From Nostoc sp. UHCC 0926 (lineage in GTDB: Bacteria > Cyanobacteriota > Cyanobacteriia > Cyanobacteriales > Nostocaceae): a stretch of 64,000 bases of DNA. A program made the translations under genes and the position numbers. Under the pieces are notes generated by a model. That model worked only from the letters and a program-made list of their open reading frames with translations. It ran no database searches and had not been told where the DNA came from. Every line of letters starts with the position of its first letter. Position 1 is the stretch's first letter. Location: NCBI RefSeq assembly GCF_028623165.1, contig NZ_CP117768.1, forward strand, positions 3,286,001 to 3,350,000, in the 5' to 3' direction. Of this stretch, positions 1-9,232 are shown in pieces.

Positions 1-155
1 CGGCGATCGCTATCTCCATTTTGGAGTAAAAACAATGATAACGCCGCCGTCAATACCCTGTTTTCATCCCAATCGGGATGGGTTTCTAAGTAGTTTTTTA
101 AGGATTCGTGGAGTGTTTCGGGAATTTCTGTAAAGATGCTAACCGTTGCTTTCAT
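1..155 (-). CDS. DUF2811-like small protein, partial (3' end outside window)
   Basis: The minus strand reads MKATVSIFTEIPETLHESL and continues to the window edge without a stop, giving 51 residues. The opening SIFTEIPE, the later HPDWDENRV and ALSLFLLQNG match my memory of cyanobacterial DUF2811 proteins, which look like small ribbon-helix-helix or adaptor proteins of unknown role. The start is well supported: TAGGAGG lies 8 bases before the ATG. The C-terminus is missing from the window. Function is not known. Confidence 0.7.
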   Translation of the reverse strand, partial: MKATVSIFTEIPETLHESLKNYLETHPDWDENRVLTAALSLFLLQNGDSDR

Positions 156-627
156 GAGATTTTCCTCCTATGAGGACAATCAAGAGGGACAAGTTGCTTG
201 CGGTGAAACGGCCTAAAGCTACCTCACACGCTCTTTCGCTAGCCCGACAATCTGCGCCCACATCTCAGGTAATATATTTTACACAGTTGATACCAACGGT
301 TGAACGGACTACAAAAGCAAGCCGAATCATTGTGCGCTAAGAGGGGGTGGGTTTGTCAATGCTGCGAAATGTTAAAAACGATTGTATAAAAACTAAATGC
401 GAACGGAATAATCAGCTTTATAACCTATTTTTTGTTACTTTACTTTATAAAAACTCAGTCCTTAAAGTTCCTTGCCACAGTTAATTAACAATCCCCAGCA
501 AGACGGCAAGAAGCCCATTAGTTCGTAGAGTACCTGTGGAAAACTGCTAAAATCCCTGTGGAAACCCTGTGGAATGAGTCAGGAAAATTGCCGCAAATGA
601 TAAGAATTACCAAAATGTCACAAAACT
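156..627. other. Intergenic spacer upstream of the MFS gene
   Basis: No gene is seen. It holds an AT-rich stretch near 405-470 and, at 535-574, three closely spaced same-orientation copies of TGTGGAA (the first is TGTGGAAAA, the complement of the cyanobacterial DnaA-box-like TTTTCCACA). A promoter for the divergent 1-155 gene or the 628 gene could not be assigned with confidence. Confidence 0.4.
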
Positions 628-1899
628 ATGACATTTAAACTCATGAAATTAACTTCTCAATCTCAGCTATCATCGTGGCTGCCCTCGATACATCCCCAGG
701 TGTGGATTTTCGCAATTGGTAGATTTTTCTCGGAAGTTGGCACCGGGTTTACCCTGTTTTACGCCCCGATCTTTTTTGTCAATCAAGTTGGTTTATCTGC
801 AACCAGTGTCGGAGTAGCCTTGGGTAGCGCCTCGATTTCCGGCATTGTCGGGCGGATTGTAGGTGGTTCCTTAGCTGATTCTGGAGAATGGGGACGCCGC
901 CGCACTTTATTGCTAGCGACGGCGATTTCAGCCATTGGTTCTTTAGTTTTAGCTGCAACCAGTAATTTTACTATTTTGGTAATTGGTAGCTTGATTAGCG
1001 GTTTAGGGATAGGTTTCTATTGGCCGGCGGCTGAAGCTGTTGTTGCTGACGCCAGCCAGATTGACAATCGCCGGGAAACTTTTGCGATCGCCCGACTAGC
1101 AGATAATCTTGGGTTAGCTATAGGAATTGTGCTTGCTGGGTTTTTAATCGCGATAATTGGAAGTTATCGCTGGCTATTTGTCATTGATGCCATCTCTTTT
1201 ATGGTATTTTTTGGGGTTGTCTATGTCGGAATTAATCAAACAGAACAACAGCAGATGGGGGAATCTGAAAAGACACAATATTTTGCTTCTTGGATGACAG
1301 TATTAAGCGATCGCCGCTTCCTTGTCTACATAGCAGTTAATATATTCTTCACAATCTATATTTCTCAAATCCATAGCACCCTCCCGCTTTACTTCAAAAA
1401 CTTTGTTATCAAAAGTACTACCGAAGGATTTGCTCAAACTACGATTAGCGTTCTATTTGCTTGGCATCTGGTGCTAGCGATCATTTGTCAATTGCCTGTT
1501 ACCAGTGCCTTAAAACGCTGTTCTCACACACTCGCACTTACTGTATCTGCCATTCTCTGGGCAATTGGTTTTGGCCTGATTTGGGTAAGCGGTACTGCCC
1601 CATCTCATAATCTGGTTTGGGTAGCATTGGCATTGGGAGTATTTGCTGTTGCGATTGTTTCTTATACCCCATCTGCTGCCTCTTTAGTCACTGAGTTAGC
1701 CCCTGAAAATCAACGCGGTGTTTATTTCTCCATCAACGCTGTGTGCTGGGGTGTTGGCTATTTTATTGGTCATCCCTTGGGTGGATGGGCATTAGATCAA
1801 CCGCGAATTATTACTGATAGTTTCTGGCTAGGCTTTTCTTTGAGTGTGGCGATCGTCGTGGTAATTTTACAGTACCTGAATCGAATTTGGGCTGATTAA
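628..1899 (+). CDS. Major facilitator superfamily (MFS) transporter
   Basis: A 423-residue polytopic membrane protein with about 12 hydrophobic segments, the usual MFS length. The loop between helices 2 and 3 carries the MFS motif A signature GGSLADSGEWGRRR (about residues 78-91), and a second motif-like NQRGVYFSIN occurs in the C-terminal half. It should act in the plasma membrane as a secondary transporter or drug-type efflux carrier; substrate unknown. The ATG at 628 has no clear Shine-Dalgarno; an in-frame ATG at 643 is an alternative. It converges with hisIE. Confidence 0.85.
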   Translation: MTFKLMKLTSQSQLSSWLPSIHPQVWIFAIGRFFSEVGTGFTLFYAPIFFVNQVGLSATSVGVALGSASISGIVGRIVGGSLADSGEWGRRRTLLLATAISAIGSLVLAATSNFTILVIGSLISGLGIGFYWPAAEAVVADASQIDNRRETFAIARLADNLGLAIGIVLAGFLIAIIGSYRWLFVIDAISFMVFFGVVYVGINQTEQQQMGESEKTQYFASWMTVLSDRRFLVYIAVNIFFTIYISQIHSTLPLYFKNFVIKSTTEGFAQTTISVLFAWHLVLAIICQLPVTSALKRCSHTLALTVSAILWAIGFGLIWVSGTAPSHNLVWVALALGVFAVAIVSYTPSAASLVTELAPENQRGVYFSINAVCWGVGYFIGHPLGGWALDQPRIITDSFWLGFSLSVAIVVVILQYLNRIWAD

Positions 1900-1940
1900 A
1901 AGCTTCATTCCACCCACGGTAAAATGACTCATTATTCCCT

Positions 1941-2591
1941 CTATTGACGACGTTCTTGGAGCTTGCGATACACAGATTTTAAATCAACTTGATGGTGAGC
2001 TAAGGCAACCAAAGTATGATATAGCAAATCAGCCACTTCACCTGCGATCGCATCTGCTTCATCATCCTTAAATGCCATTACCACCTCGGCGGTTTCCTCA
2101 CCGATCTTTTTCAAAATTTTGTTATCACCACCTGCTAATAACTTACAGGTATAAGAACTTTCAGTAGGATTGTCGCGGCGATCGCATATTACTTGAAACA
2201 ATTGCGACAATGTATCTCCTGGTGGTGGGGCAATTTTCCCTTCTATTTGGTGAAAGCAACTGCGTTCTCCAGTATGGCAGGCAACATCTCCTAATTGCTC
2301 TACCCCGATGAGCAGCGCATCGCTATCACAGTCATAACGGATACTTTGGACTTTCTGAATATGTCCAGAAGTCGCCCCCTTGTGCCACAATTCTTGCCGG
2401 GAACGGCTCCAAAACCAGGTTTCTTCAGTTTCCAAAGTCTTTTGTAACGACTCCTGATTCATCCACGCCATCATCAGAACAGTACCATCCAAATAATCTT
2501 GGACAATTGCAGGCACTAGACCCCGTTCATCGTAGCGAATTTCCTCAACAGGGATGGCGTAATGCAGCGATCGCGAATCGTTAGAAGACAT
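1941..2591 (-). CDS. hisIE: Bifunctional phosphoribosyl-AMP cyclohydrolase / phosphoribosyl-ATP pyrophosphatase
   Basis: Performs steps 2 and 3 of histidine synthesis in the cytoplasm: hydrolysis of phosphoribosyl-ATP, then ring opening of phosphoribosyl-AMP. The N-terminal HisI domain (about 10-120) contains [25 protein letters not shown] and the metal-site residues in YDCDSDALL and HTGERSCF. The HisE domain (about 125-215) contains [13 protein letters not shown] and the helix [11 protein letters not shown]. Fused HisIE at 216 residues is the normal cyanobacterial form. The gene stands alone here, convergent with the MFS gene, as is common for dispersed cyanobacterial his genes. Confidence 0.95.
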   Translation of the reverse strand: MSSNDSRSLHYAIPVEEIRYDERGLVPAIVQDYLDGTVLMMAWMNQESLQKTLETEETWFWSRSRQELWHKGATSGHIQKVQSIRYDCDSDALLIGVEQLGDVACHTGERSCFHQIEGKIAPPPGDTLSQLFQVICDRRDNPTESSYTCKLLAGGDNKILKKIGEETAEVVMAFKDDEADAIAGEVADLLYHTLVALAHHQVDLKSVYRKLQERRQ

Positions 2592-2686
2592 ACCAGCTAG
2601 TTTGCTCTAATTAGAATAATTCATGGATTCACGATACCATTCTGAATAGGGCAGCTGGCATGTTTTTTTGAATTGAACTATCTTAT

Positions 2687-2881
2687 CTAGCTTTCAACAA
2701 GAGCATTCCGTTCCATAGCAGACTGCATCTTTACAGCACTCAACGCGACTTTGTGAGCTTTTGAGGCTTCACCATACCAATGGATCGCCGAGTTAAAAGC
2801 TGCTCGGTAAAGATCCTGGTATGCTTCAGATAATCGAGTTTGAACATCTAAAGGCAAATCTTTATTCGACTTGTATAACAT
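2687..2881 (-). CDS. ChaB-like small protein
   Basis: A 64-residue protein starting MLYKSNKDLPLDVQTRLSEA and continuing with QDLYRAAFNSAIHWY, the typical ChaB-family pattern of (P)Y-x(3)-DLP, a helix, then the (I/L)Y-x(2)-AFNSA core. ChaB proteins are short helical proteins historically annotated as cation-transport regulators, but their role is unproven. The C-terminal VALSAVK matches the family's final helix. It lies between hisIE and hemL on the strand opposite hemL; the 5' ends of this gene and hemL face each other over about 105 bp. Confidence 0.65.
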   Translation of the reverse strand: MLYKSNKDLPLDVQTRLSEAYQDLYRAAFNSAIHWYGEASKAHKVALSAVKMQSAMERNALVES

Positions 2882-2986
2882 ATTATTATTTTTCTGTTCA
2901 GGTAATTTTATAGGATAGAAATTCTAAGCAGTTTTTGACACTATCCTAAGATAGAGCTTTTTATTGCCCACTGTTAGGAGAGAACC

Positions 2987-4285
2987 TTGGTAAATACCAC
3001 AATTAAAACAACAAAATCACAAGAAGTCTTTGCCGCTGCTCAAAACCTCATGCCAGGAGGAGTCAGTTCTCCAGTTCGTGCCTTTAAATCTGTAGGCGGA
3101 CAACCCATCGTTTTTGAGCGTGTTAAAGGCGCATACATTTGGGATGTAGATGGCAACCAATACATAGACTATGTAGGTACCTGGGGCCCAGCTATTTGCG
3201 GTCATGCTCATCCAGAAGTAATTGCAGCGTTGCATGAAGCTTTAGAAAAAGGTACAAGTTTCGGTGCTCCCTCAGTACTAGAAAATGTTTTGGCAGAAAT
3301 GGTCATCAATGCCGTTCCTAGCATCGAAATGGTCAGATTTGTCAACTCTGGAACTGAAGCCTGTATCGGAGTTTTGCGGCTGATGCGGGCTTTCACCAAC
3401 CGAGACAAAATCATCAAGTTTGAAGGCTGCTACCACGGACACGCCGATGCGTTTCTAGTGAAGGCAGGTTCTGGGGTTGCCACACTTGGCTTGCCAGACT
3501 CACCAGGAGTTCCTAAATCGGCAACTAGCACCACTCTAACCGCGCCTTTCAATGATCTAGAAGCAGTTAAAGCCTTATTTGAAGAAAACCGCGACGAGAT
3601 TGCTGGTGTCATTCTTGAGCCAGTCGTCGGTAATGCCGGGTTTATTGCACCTGATGCTGGCTTCCTAGAAGGATTACGGGAACTGACTCACGAGCATGGA
3701 GCATTATTGGTATTTGACGAGGTGATGACAGGCTTCCGCATTGCTTACGGTGGCGCTCAGGAAAAATTTGGCGTCACTCCTGATTTAACAACCTTGGGTA
3801 AGGTGATTGGTGGTGGTTTGCCAGTAGGAGCCTATGGGGGTCGCCGGGATATTATGTCAATGGTTGCGCCCGCCGGTCCTGTATATCAAGCTGGAACTCT
3901 TTCAGGTAATCCCCTAGCGATGACTGCTGGCATTAAGACTTTAGAACTGCTGCAAAAGCCTGGTACTTACGAGTATCTTGACCGGATTACTAAAAAGCTA
4001 GCAGATGGTTTGCTGCAAATTGCCAAAGAAAATGGCCATGCGGCTTGCAGCGGTCAAATCAGCGCGATGTTCGGCTTATTCTTTACCTCTGGCCCAGTTC
4101 ATAACTATGAAGATGCGAAAAAGTCTGATACAGCCAAATTCGGACGCTTTCATCGTGGTATGTTAGAGCATGGTGTTTACTTAGCACCCTCTCAGTTTGA
4201 AGCTGGGTTTACGTCTTTTGCTCACACCGAAGAGGATATTGATCAGACTTTAGCAGCAGCACGGGATGTAATGTCGAGCCTGTAA
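2987..4285 (+). CDS. hemL: Glutamate-1-semialdehyde 2,1-aminomutase
   Basis: Converts glutamate-1-semialdehyde to 5-aminolevulinate, the committed precursor of haem, chlorophyll and bilins in the C5 pathway. The 432-residue PLP class-III aminotransferase has the family hallmarks [13 protein letters not shown] near the N-terminus, [25 protein letters not shown] and the Schiff-base lysine in [17 protein letters not shown]. The start is TTG at 2987, preceded by TTAGGAGAG at good spacing; no earlier in-frame ATG fits. Monocistronic, essential housekeeping gene. Confidence 0.96.
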   Translation: MVNTTIKTTKSQEVFAAAQNLMPGGVSSPVRAFKSVGGQPIVFERVKGAYIWDVDGNQYIDYVGTWGPAICGHAHPEVIAALHEALEKGTSFGAPSVLENVLAEMVINAVPSIEMVRFVNSGTEACIGVLRLMRAFTNRDKIIKFEGCYHGHADAFLVKAGSGVATLGLPDSPGVPKSATSTTLTAPFNDLEAVKALFEENRDEIAGVILEPVVGNAGFIAPDAGFLEGLRELTHEHGALLVFDEVMTGFRIAYGGAQEKFGVTPDLTTLGKVIGGGLPVGAYGGRRDIMSMVAPAGPVYQAGTLSGNPLAMTAGIKTLELLQKPGTYEYLDRITKKLADGLLQIAKENGHAACSGQISAMFGLFFTSGPVHNYEDAKKSDTAKFGRFHRGMLEHGVYLAPSQFEAGFTSFAHTEEDIDQTLAAARDVMSSL

Positions 4286-4916
4286 CCTGTTAAGGAATTT
4301 CCAAATAAAAAAGTATGCAGTGACCTCTTGTGGGATGAGCATCTTGCCCATCCCACAAAATGGATGATTATATTGGAAATCCCTTTTTTAAGCGAGTTAG
4401 ACAAAAGTAAGTGCGGGAGATTCTGTGACTCACTCTAAAGCCTTATTTGCACAACTTTCAGCAGTCAATGGTGTTCACTCATCTTGCGCCGTCGGGGATC
4501 AAATAAATTTTTTAACGAGTCTGCCCTGTGCCGTCATCACTCAAGTAAGGTCACATCTTCGTCATAATTTCGTAATGGCTTTGTCAATACGATATGCAAT
4601 ATTTAACCTACATAAGTATATTCATGTTAACAAGGCAGGATTAATTGCCTTTTACAGTTCTTGAAATTCCCCTCATACCCCATAGTCTACAAAAATTAAC
4701 GCGCAAGAAGGCTCTCACTTTCATGGTGAGGGTTTTGCTTATAGATACTTAGATTATCCGTAGAGGAAGGCATTTTTTCAGAGTCAAGGTTGGAGCTAAC
4801 TTTAAAAAATATACCAATTATGCTGTAGTCTTGCATGGCAAGGCTTACCAGAGGATAAAAAACTGCCAGAAGTATTGTGAAAAAAAAGATGGTTCGACCC
4901 TTGAAGGAGCTATGAA
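4286..4916. other. Intergenic spacer downstream of hemL
   Basis: No convincing gene. A short open frame at 4425-4664 begins with GTG but has no recognisable domain, no ribosome binding site and an unlikely composition. A hairpin at 4328-4358 is annotated separately. The last 20 bases carry the ribosome binding site of the deacetylase gene. Confidence 0.5.
4328..4358. terminator. Hairpin 3' of hemL
   Basis: Perfect 10-bp arms TTGTGGGATG and CATCCCACAA around an 11-base loop, 43 bases after the hemL stop. There is no following T-run, so it may be a dispersed palindromic repeat or a transcript-end stabiliser rather than a classical terminator. Confidence 0.5.
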
Positions 4917-5825
4917 GTGGAGGAAAACAAGTCATTTTTTAGTCTGCAAAAAATATTAATTACGTTGCTTGTCTTGAGTGCCAGTTTGAGTGCCGGCACG
5001 ATGATGCTTATCAAGTCAAGCTCCTCTGAGGCTGAAAGTACAAAGAATATAAATGTAAACAATCTACCAGTCAAGGTTGGAACTCAGCAGCAGATTGAAG
5101 AACTAAAAGCGACGATGCTTAACAGTTGGCAGCAATTAGTACAAATAAAGGGTTTCTCCTATGCTGTGCCACTACGCTTTCAAGGGGCAATAGTTGATTC
5201 GGCAAAATTGACTCCCGAACAGAAAGTAATTGCCCTCACGTTTGATGATGGGCCATGGCCTGAGAGTACCGCGCAAGTACTGGATATTCTCAAAAAAAAT
5301 CAGATCAAAGGGACATTTTTTCTCATTGGGCAAAACGTGAAGAATTATCCAGGCTTAGTAAAGCGGGAGATTGCTGAAGGTCACGTAATTGGCAACCATA
5401 CTTGGCATCATTGGTATCAATTCTTGAATCCACAAGCAGCTGCCTATGAAATTGACCACACAGCAGACTTGATTTATCAAGTGACAGGGATTAAAACAAA
5501 TTTGTTTCGACCACCAGGGGGAATCATGCACAATGGGGTGGCTGCTTACGCTAGAAATAGCAAATATGCCATCATTCGCTGGTCATCTGACTCTGTAGAC
5601 TACTCACGTCCTGCTGTACCAAAATTAATTAATAATGTATTCAGGAAGGCCAAACCAGGTGGGATTGTGCTGATGCATGATGGTGGTGGTAATCGCTCTA
5701 AAACTGTGCAAGCTTTACCAGAAATTATTGCAAACTTTCGGAAACAGGGCTATAGCTTTGTTACTATCCCTGAACTTTTAGAAATGCAAGATAAAGATCA
5801 AAGGCTGATTGCAAACAAAAAGTAA
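4917..5825 (+). CDS. Polysaccharide deacetylase (NodB/CE4 family), membrane-anchored
   Basis: Removes N-acetyl groups from an extracytoplasmic polysaccharide, probably peptidoglycan or exopolysaccharide. A single N-terminal hydrophobic segment (about 12-32) anchors or exports it. The NodB domain (about 100-285) is complete: TFDDGP at 108-113 (catalytic Asp and metal Asp), HTWHH at 161-165 (metal His pair), RPPGG for the active-site groove, and LMHDGGG with the C-terminal catalytic His. The start is GTG at 4917 with AAGGAG about 9 bases upstream. 302 residues fits the family. No neighbours suggest its precise substrate. Confidence 0.88.
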   Translation: MEENKSFFSLQKILITLLVLSASLSAGTMMLIKSSSSEAESTKNINVNNLPVKVGTQQQIEELKATMLNSWQQLVQIKGFSYAVPLRFQGAIVDSAKLTPEQKVIALTFDDGPWPESTAQVLDILKKNQIKGTFFLIGQNVKNYPGLVKREIAEGHVIGNHTWHHWYQFLNPQAAAYEIDHTADLIYQVTGIKTNLFRPPGGIMHNGVAAYARNSKYAIIRWSSDSVDYSRPAVPKLINNVFRKAKPGGIVLMHDGGGNRSKTVQALPEIIANFRKQGYSFVTIPELLEMQDKDQRLIANKK

Positions 5826-6126
5826 TTGTTATTTCGATGGAAATCAGTGGCTCTATCAATCGTCACTTGCCAACTAAAAACAAGTTGAATTTTTCTGGCG
5901 ATTTATAATTTTTTCGTCTAAGCTCAACTTAAAGATCAAGTCTACCACACTGAAATTTGCTTGTTGAGACGGTAATTTATCTTTTTGCTACTTCCCTAAA
6001 TTTCTCGCCCATGCTGTTGACAAAATCCCTACCTTCTCTACAAGGTGAGAGGAATGGGAGTGAGGTTTTCTATATCCTGGGAAAAGTTAAGTAGGCGGGG
6101 TTATTAATTTAACTCACCTTTCTTAC
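5826..6126. other. Intergenic spacer between convergent genes
   Basis: No gene is seen between the deacetylase stop and the terminator. It is AT-rich with a short repeat-like GC patch around 6030-6065. Confidence 0.4.
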
Positions 6127-6165
6127 AAAAAACCGTCCAAAATTAATATTTGAACGGTTTTTTTT
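6127..6165. terminator. Bidirectional rho-independent terminator
   Basis: Arms AAAAAACCGTCCAAA and TTTGAACGGTTTTTT flank a short AT loop, giving an A-run on one side and a T-run on the other. It sits between the convergent deacetylase and fasciclin genes and can serve both. Confidence 0.85.
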
Positions 6166-6223
6166 ACGTATTAATACTTCATACCAGCCTAATTATGTTA
6201 CAGACTGTAATTGTACTTAAAAA

Positions 6224-7111
6224 TTACAAGTCAGGAGGCAAAATCACCTGATCAATTGCGTGGATTACACCGTTAGTGCCTGTGATATCTGCCTGTGTCA
6301 CTTTAGCATCATTGACAGTTACACCGGTAGCAGGATCAACCTTAATGTTGATTGTGCCGCCTTCAAGGCTTTTAACTTCGCCAGACTTTAAATCAGTGGA
6401 CAATATCTTACCGGGTACTACATGGTAAGTTAAAATCTTCATCAATACTTCTTTGTTACCGGGCTTTAACAATTCTTGTAAGGCATCTGGTGGCAACTTA
6501 GCAAAAGCTGCATCAGTGGGTGCAAAAATAGTTAAGTTATCTTTGCCTTGCAAAGCTCCGGTCAATCCTGCTGCTTTCAAAGCCTTGGTTAAGGTGGTAA
6601 AAGAAGCGTTTGACTCTGCCAACGCTAACAAGTTTTTGCCTTGATTGTCGCTTGCCCCTGGCCCTGGTGGAGTTGGAGTAGGTGTCTCAGTAGATGGTAC
6701 TTGTGTTGGTGGTGTGGTAGGTTGAGTTTCTGGGATAGTGCGTGGGGTGCGGGGTGTAGGTTCACTAGGTGTAGCGTTACCACCACGGTTATAGGGAGGC
6801 TCGTTGAAAATACTTGGTCTGGGATTTGTTACACCACTTGTCTGCGCTACTTGTTTGCGTTTGGTATTGCCTTTCTCTGTTTCGGAAGCAGCCTCAGCAG
6901 GTGTGTATTGAGCGTTTATTTGAAGGCGTTGACCCTGGTTATATGGAGCTTCGTTGAAAATACCAGGGTTAGGATTTAGCGCCAATTTCGCATCAGATGG
7001 TAAAGTAATAAGAAGGCTGAAACTAGTGAATCCTGCTATGCCTGTCAACGCGGTCAGCAATTTGCTGTAATTCGTCTTCATAAATTTTGTTTGTCTTTTT
7101 TGTCTATACAT
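6224..7111 (-). CDS. Secreted fasciclin (FAS1) domain protein
   Basis: FAS1 domains mediate adhesion or extracellular-matrix contacts. An N-terminal signal-like segment (about 18-42, ending near SDAKLA) is followed by a Pro/Thr-rich linker (about 100-155) and one FAS1 domain (about 160-293) with the H1 motif TIFAPTDAAFAKLP and the H2-like VIHAIDQVILPP. Unusually, the linker region contains a duplicated motif: NPGIFNEAPYN (about 48-58) and RPSIFNEPPYN (about 98-108). The start may be M1 (7111) or the ATG eleven codons in (7081), where the signal peptide would be more typical. Cell-surface role inferred. Confidence 0.85.
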   Translation of the reverse strand: MYRQKRQTKFMKTNYSKLLTALTGIAGFTSFSLLITLPSDAKLALNPNPGIFNEAPYNQGQRLQINAQYTPAEAASETEKGNTKRKQVAQTSGVTNPRPSIFNEPPYNRGGNATPSEPTPRTPRTIPETQPTTPPTQVPSTETPTPTPPGPGASDNQGKNLLALAESNASFTTLTKALKAAGLTGALQGKDNLTIFAPTDAAFAKLPPDALQELLKPGNKEVLMKILTYHVVPGKILSTDLKSGEVKSLEGGTINIKVDPATGVTVNDAKVTQADITGTNGVIHAIDQVILPPDL

Positions 7112-8079
7112 TACATAAAGATTTATAACATTTTGCTATGCACAAAATCTAACTTGAGAGGGAAGTAAGATTTTTCTCCAGGAGAGTTTGTGTTGATTAG
7201 GTTAAATATCCAACCTAGACTCACGCTTGACAAGTACTAAATATACTTAGCATATATTTCATGTAAATTGAGCAGATTTTCTGCATTACACCAAAAGGAG
7301 TTAAAAAGCCTTACTTGGTGTAGCGTCAACTCTAAGAACGTGGAAAAATATCATATTTACAAGTTATGAGTTACAACATCCTCTGAGAAATAGTCTACTT
7401 AAAAGCAAATTTCTATACAAAGTTGTACGCAAGTTAATAGTTGATTCAAAAATCCGGAATTCTTTATGGGATAAGGCTATAATGTCGAAATTAATCATTG
7501 ATTACTCAGCAAAATTACATAAATTAAGTACCTAGTACAGCTTGGCTCAAATTCAGCTACCATCTCAATTAACATGACTTGGGGCAAAATCCCTTGTTAA
7601 AGCTAGGCAAGCTTCCGCCATAGCCATAGTGTACTAGATATTTTAACGTAGGCTAGCAGTGACGGAAATTAAAGTAACTGCTGAAGACTCATACCAATTC
7701 TTTGTGAGCTTGTACAGAATATCAAACTATAAAATCTTTGTAGAGCAAGAGTTGTGAGTATGGATATCGAATGCATCTTCACATGAGATTGGGGTCACGA
7801 CTGAGCGGTTAGGTTGATTTATGTATGCCGAATTAAATTATTTAATTATTTGATATTTTAATCATTCAGAAAATAATATTTTTTAAATCGATAATCTTGC
7901 TAAAAATCAGGTAAGTAGTAGTACAAAATTAAATATACATTTAATTTCACTTGCAATCACATAAAGAATTTTGCGTAACCACTTATAAGTTCAATCCTAA
8001 TGTCAATATAAATTACTTTAACTAAAGATACAATTACAATTGTAAAGTTAAAAAGTTGACCAGTTACAAGGTATACAAC
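7112..8079. other. Long intergenic region between divergent fasciclin and GST genes
   Basis: About 970 bp with no supported gene. It is AT-rich and contains one copy of a dispersed repeat (7532-7600) that recurs at 15211. The 3' third is very AT-rich and probably holds the GST promoter, but no clear -35/-10 pair stands out. Confidence 0.5.
7532..7600. repeat. Dispersed repeat, copy 1 (second copy at 15211-15292)
   Basis: Shares CTAGTACAGC, then ATCTCAATTAA, then GGGGCAAAATCCC(C)TTGTTAA in the same order and similar spacing with 15211-15292. The centre differs by an insertion or deletion. Nature unknown; it behaves like a decayed non-autonomous element. Confidence 0.55.
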
Positions 8080-8874
8080 ATGCTTGAATTATACCAATGG
8101 GAACTCTCTCAATACTCAGAGAAAGTGCGCCTAATTCTAGATTTTAAAGGACTAGATTACCGCAAAATAGAGGTTACACCTGGAATTGGACAAGTAGAAC
8201 TGTTCCGGCTGACTGGTCAGAAACAAGTCCCAGTATTAAAGGATCGTAATAAATATATTGCGGATTCTACGAAAATAGCTAAGTATTTAGACTTAGAGTA
8301 TCCCGATCGCCCAATAATACCGCAAGATCCCAAAAAACGGGGTTTAACTTTATTAATAGAAGAATGGGCTGATGAGTCCATAGGTATCAAAGGTCGCAAA
8401 GCACTATTTGCTGCATTAAGTCAAGATCAAAATTTCCGCAAGTCTTTATTACCCACCTCAACACCAGATATATTTAAAAGTCTAGTTCAAGGAGTACCTA
8501 GTGACTTCCTGACACTGTTGGGTGTTGGGGTAGGTTATAGCCCAGATGTGATCCAGTCAGCGATCGCATCCTTAAAACAAGACTTAGAAGCGGTAACGTT
8601 ATTATTGGCAGATAGTCCTTATTTAACAGGAGATGAGCCGACTTTAGCTGACTTGGCAGTAGCTAGCTTATCAATATTGCTCAAGTTCCCCTCTGGGCCC
8701 TATCTGGATTTACCAGCTTCTATTAGAGGTAAAGGATTGCCAATCTTTGCAGAGAATATAGATTATCAACCATTTTTCACCTGGCGCGATCGCCTTTATG
8801 CCCAATTCCGCAAACCATTAATCATTACCACTCCACCAACGGGAAGTGCGCCAACTTCGATTCAGATTGATTAA
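8080..8874 (+). CDS. Glutathione S-transferase family protein
   Basis: The 264-residue protein opens with MLELYQWELSQYSEKVR, a thioredoxin-fold GST N-domain, and has the cis-Pro region QVPVLKD followed by ADSTKIAKYLD, the glutathione gamma-Glu binding segment. The C-terminal all-helical domain contains LTGDEPTLADLAVASL, the GST hydrophobic-staple pattern. The function is glutathione conjugation or redox chemistry; substrate unknown. I prefer the ATG at 8080: an in-frame TTG at 8056 would add eight residues before the fold starts. Confidence 0.88.
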   Translation: MLELYQWELSQYSEKVRLILDFKGLDYRKIEVTPGIGQVELFRLTGQKQVPVLKDRNKYIADSTKIAKYLDLEYPDRPIIPQDPKKRGLTLLIEEWADESIGIKGRKALFAALSQDQNFRKSLLPTSTPDIFKSLVQGVPSDFLTLLGVGVGYSPDVIQSAIASLKQDLEAVTLLLADSPYLTGDEPTLADLAVASLSILLKFPSGPYLDLPASIRGKGLPIFAENIDYQPFFTWRDRLYAQFRKPLIITTPPTGSAPTSIQID

Positions 8875-9232
8875 GTAATTGGGCATTGGGCATTAGTTAT
8901 TCCCTCACACTCAGCACTCCAAACTCTGCCAATTTTAGATTTTAGGTCGCACCTTTGGTGCGCTAGAAGCGCAACTTGGATTTTGGTGAAGCAGCGCAGT
9001 CTTCCCCCATGAGTGACTGCACCAAGCCGTTCGCGCAGCGTCTCCCCTTCTCCCAAAGGGAGAGGCTAGCGCCTGCCGTAGGATGCCCAAAGGGCTGTAG
9101 GGAGAAGGGATTGAAGAAAAAATCTAAAATCTAAAATCTAAAATTGAATGAGTCCTAATTTATTCGCAACTTTTGCCCTATCCAATTAAAATTCAACATA
9201 AGATAGCGCACCACAATCATGTAATTAACTAG
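8875..9232. other. Intergenic repeat-rich spacer
   Basis: No gene. It contains several short dispersed palindromic repeats (for example the CTTCTCCCAAAGGGAGA core near 9048-9065, and GCGCAGCGTCTCC), then a heptamer tandem repeat at 9119-9139. Typical Nostoc-type repetitive spacer. Confidence 0.5.
9119..9139. repeat. Short tandem heptamer repeat (AAAATCT x3)
   Basis: Three perfect contiguous AAAATCT units, with a fourth degenerate AAAATTG. This resembles the STRR heptamer repeats common in heterocystous cyanobacteria. Possibly slippage-prone. Confidence 0.8.

Noticed and set aside
535..574. Chromosome replication origin
   Set aside because: Three short boxes only, no dnaA or dnaN gene nearby.
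4425..4664. 79-residue plus-strand frame
   Set aside because: GTG start without Shine-Dalgarno, no domain, low coding likelihood.
7112..8079. Hidden gene in the 970-bp spacer
   Set aside because: No frame of useful length or recognisable domain on either strand.
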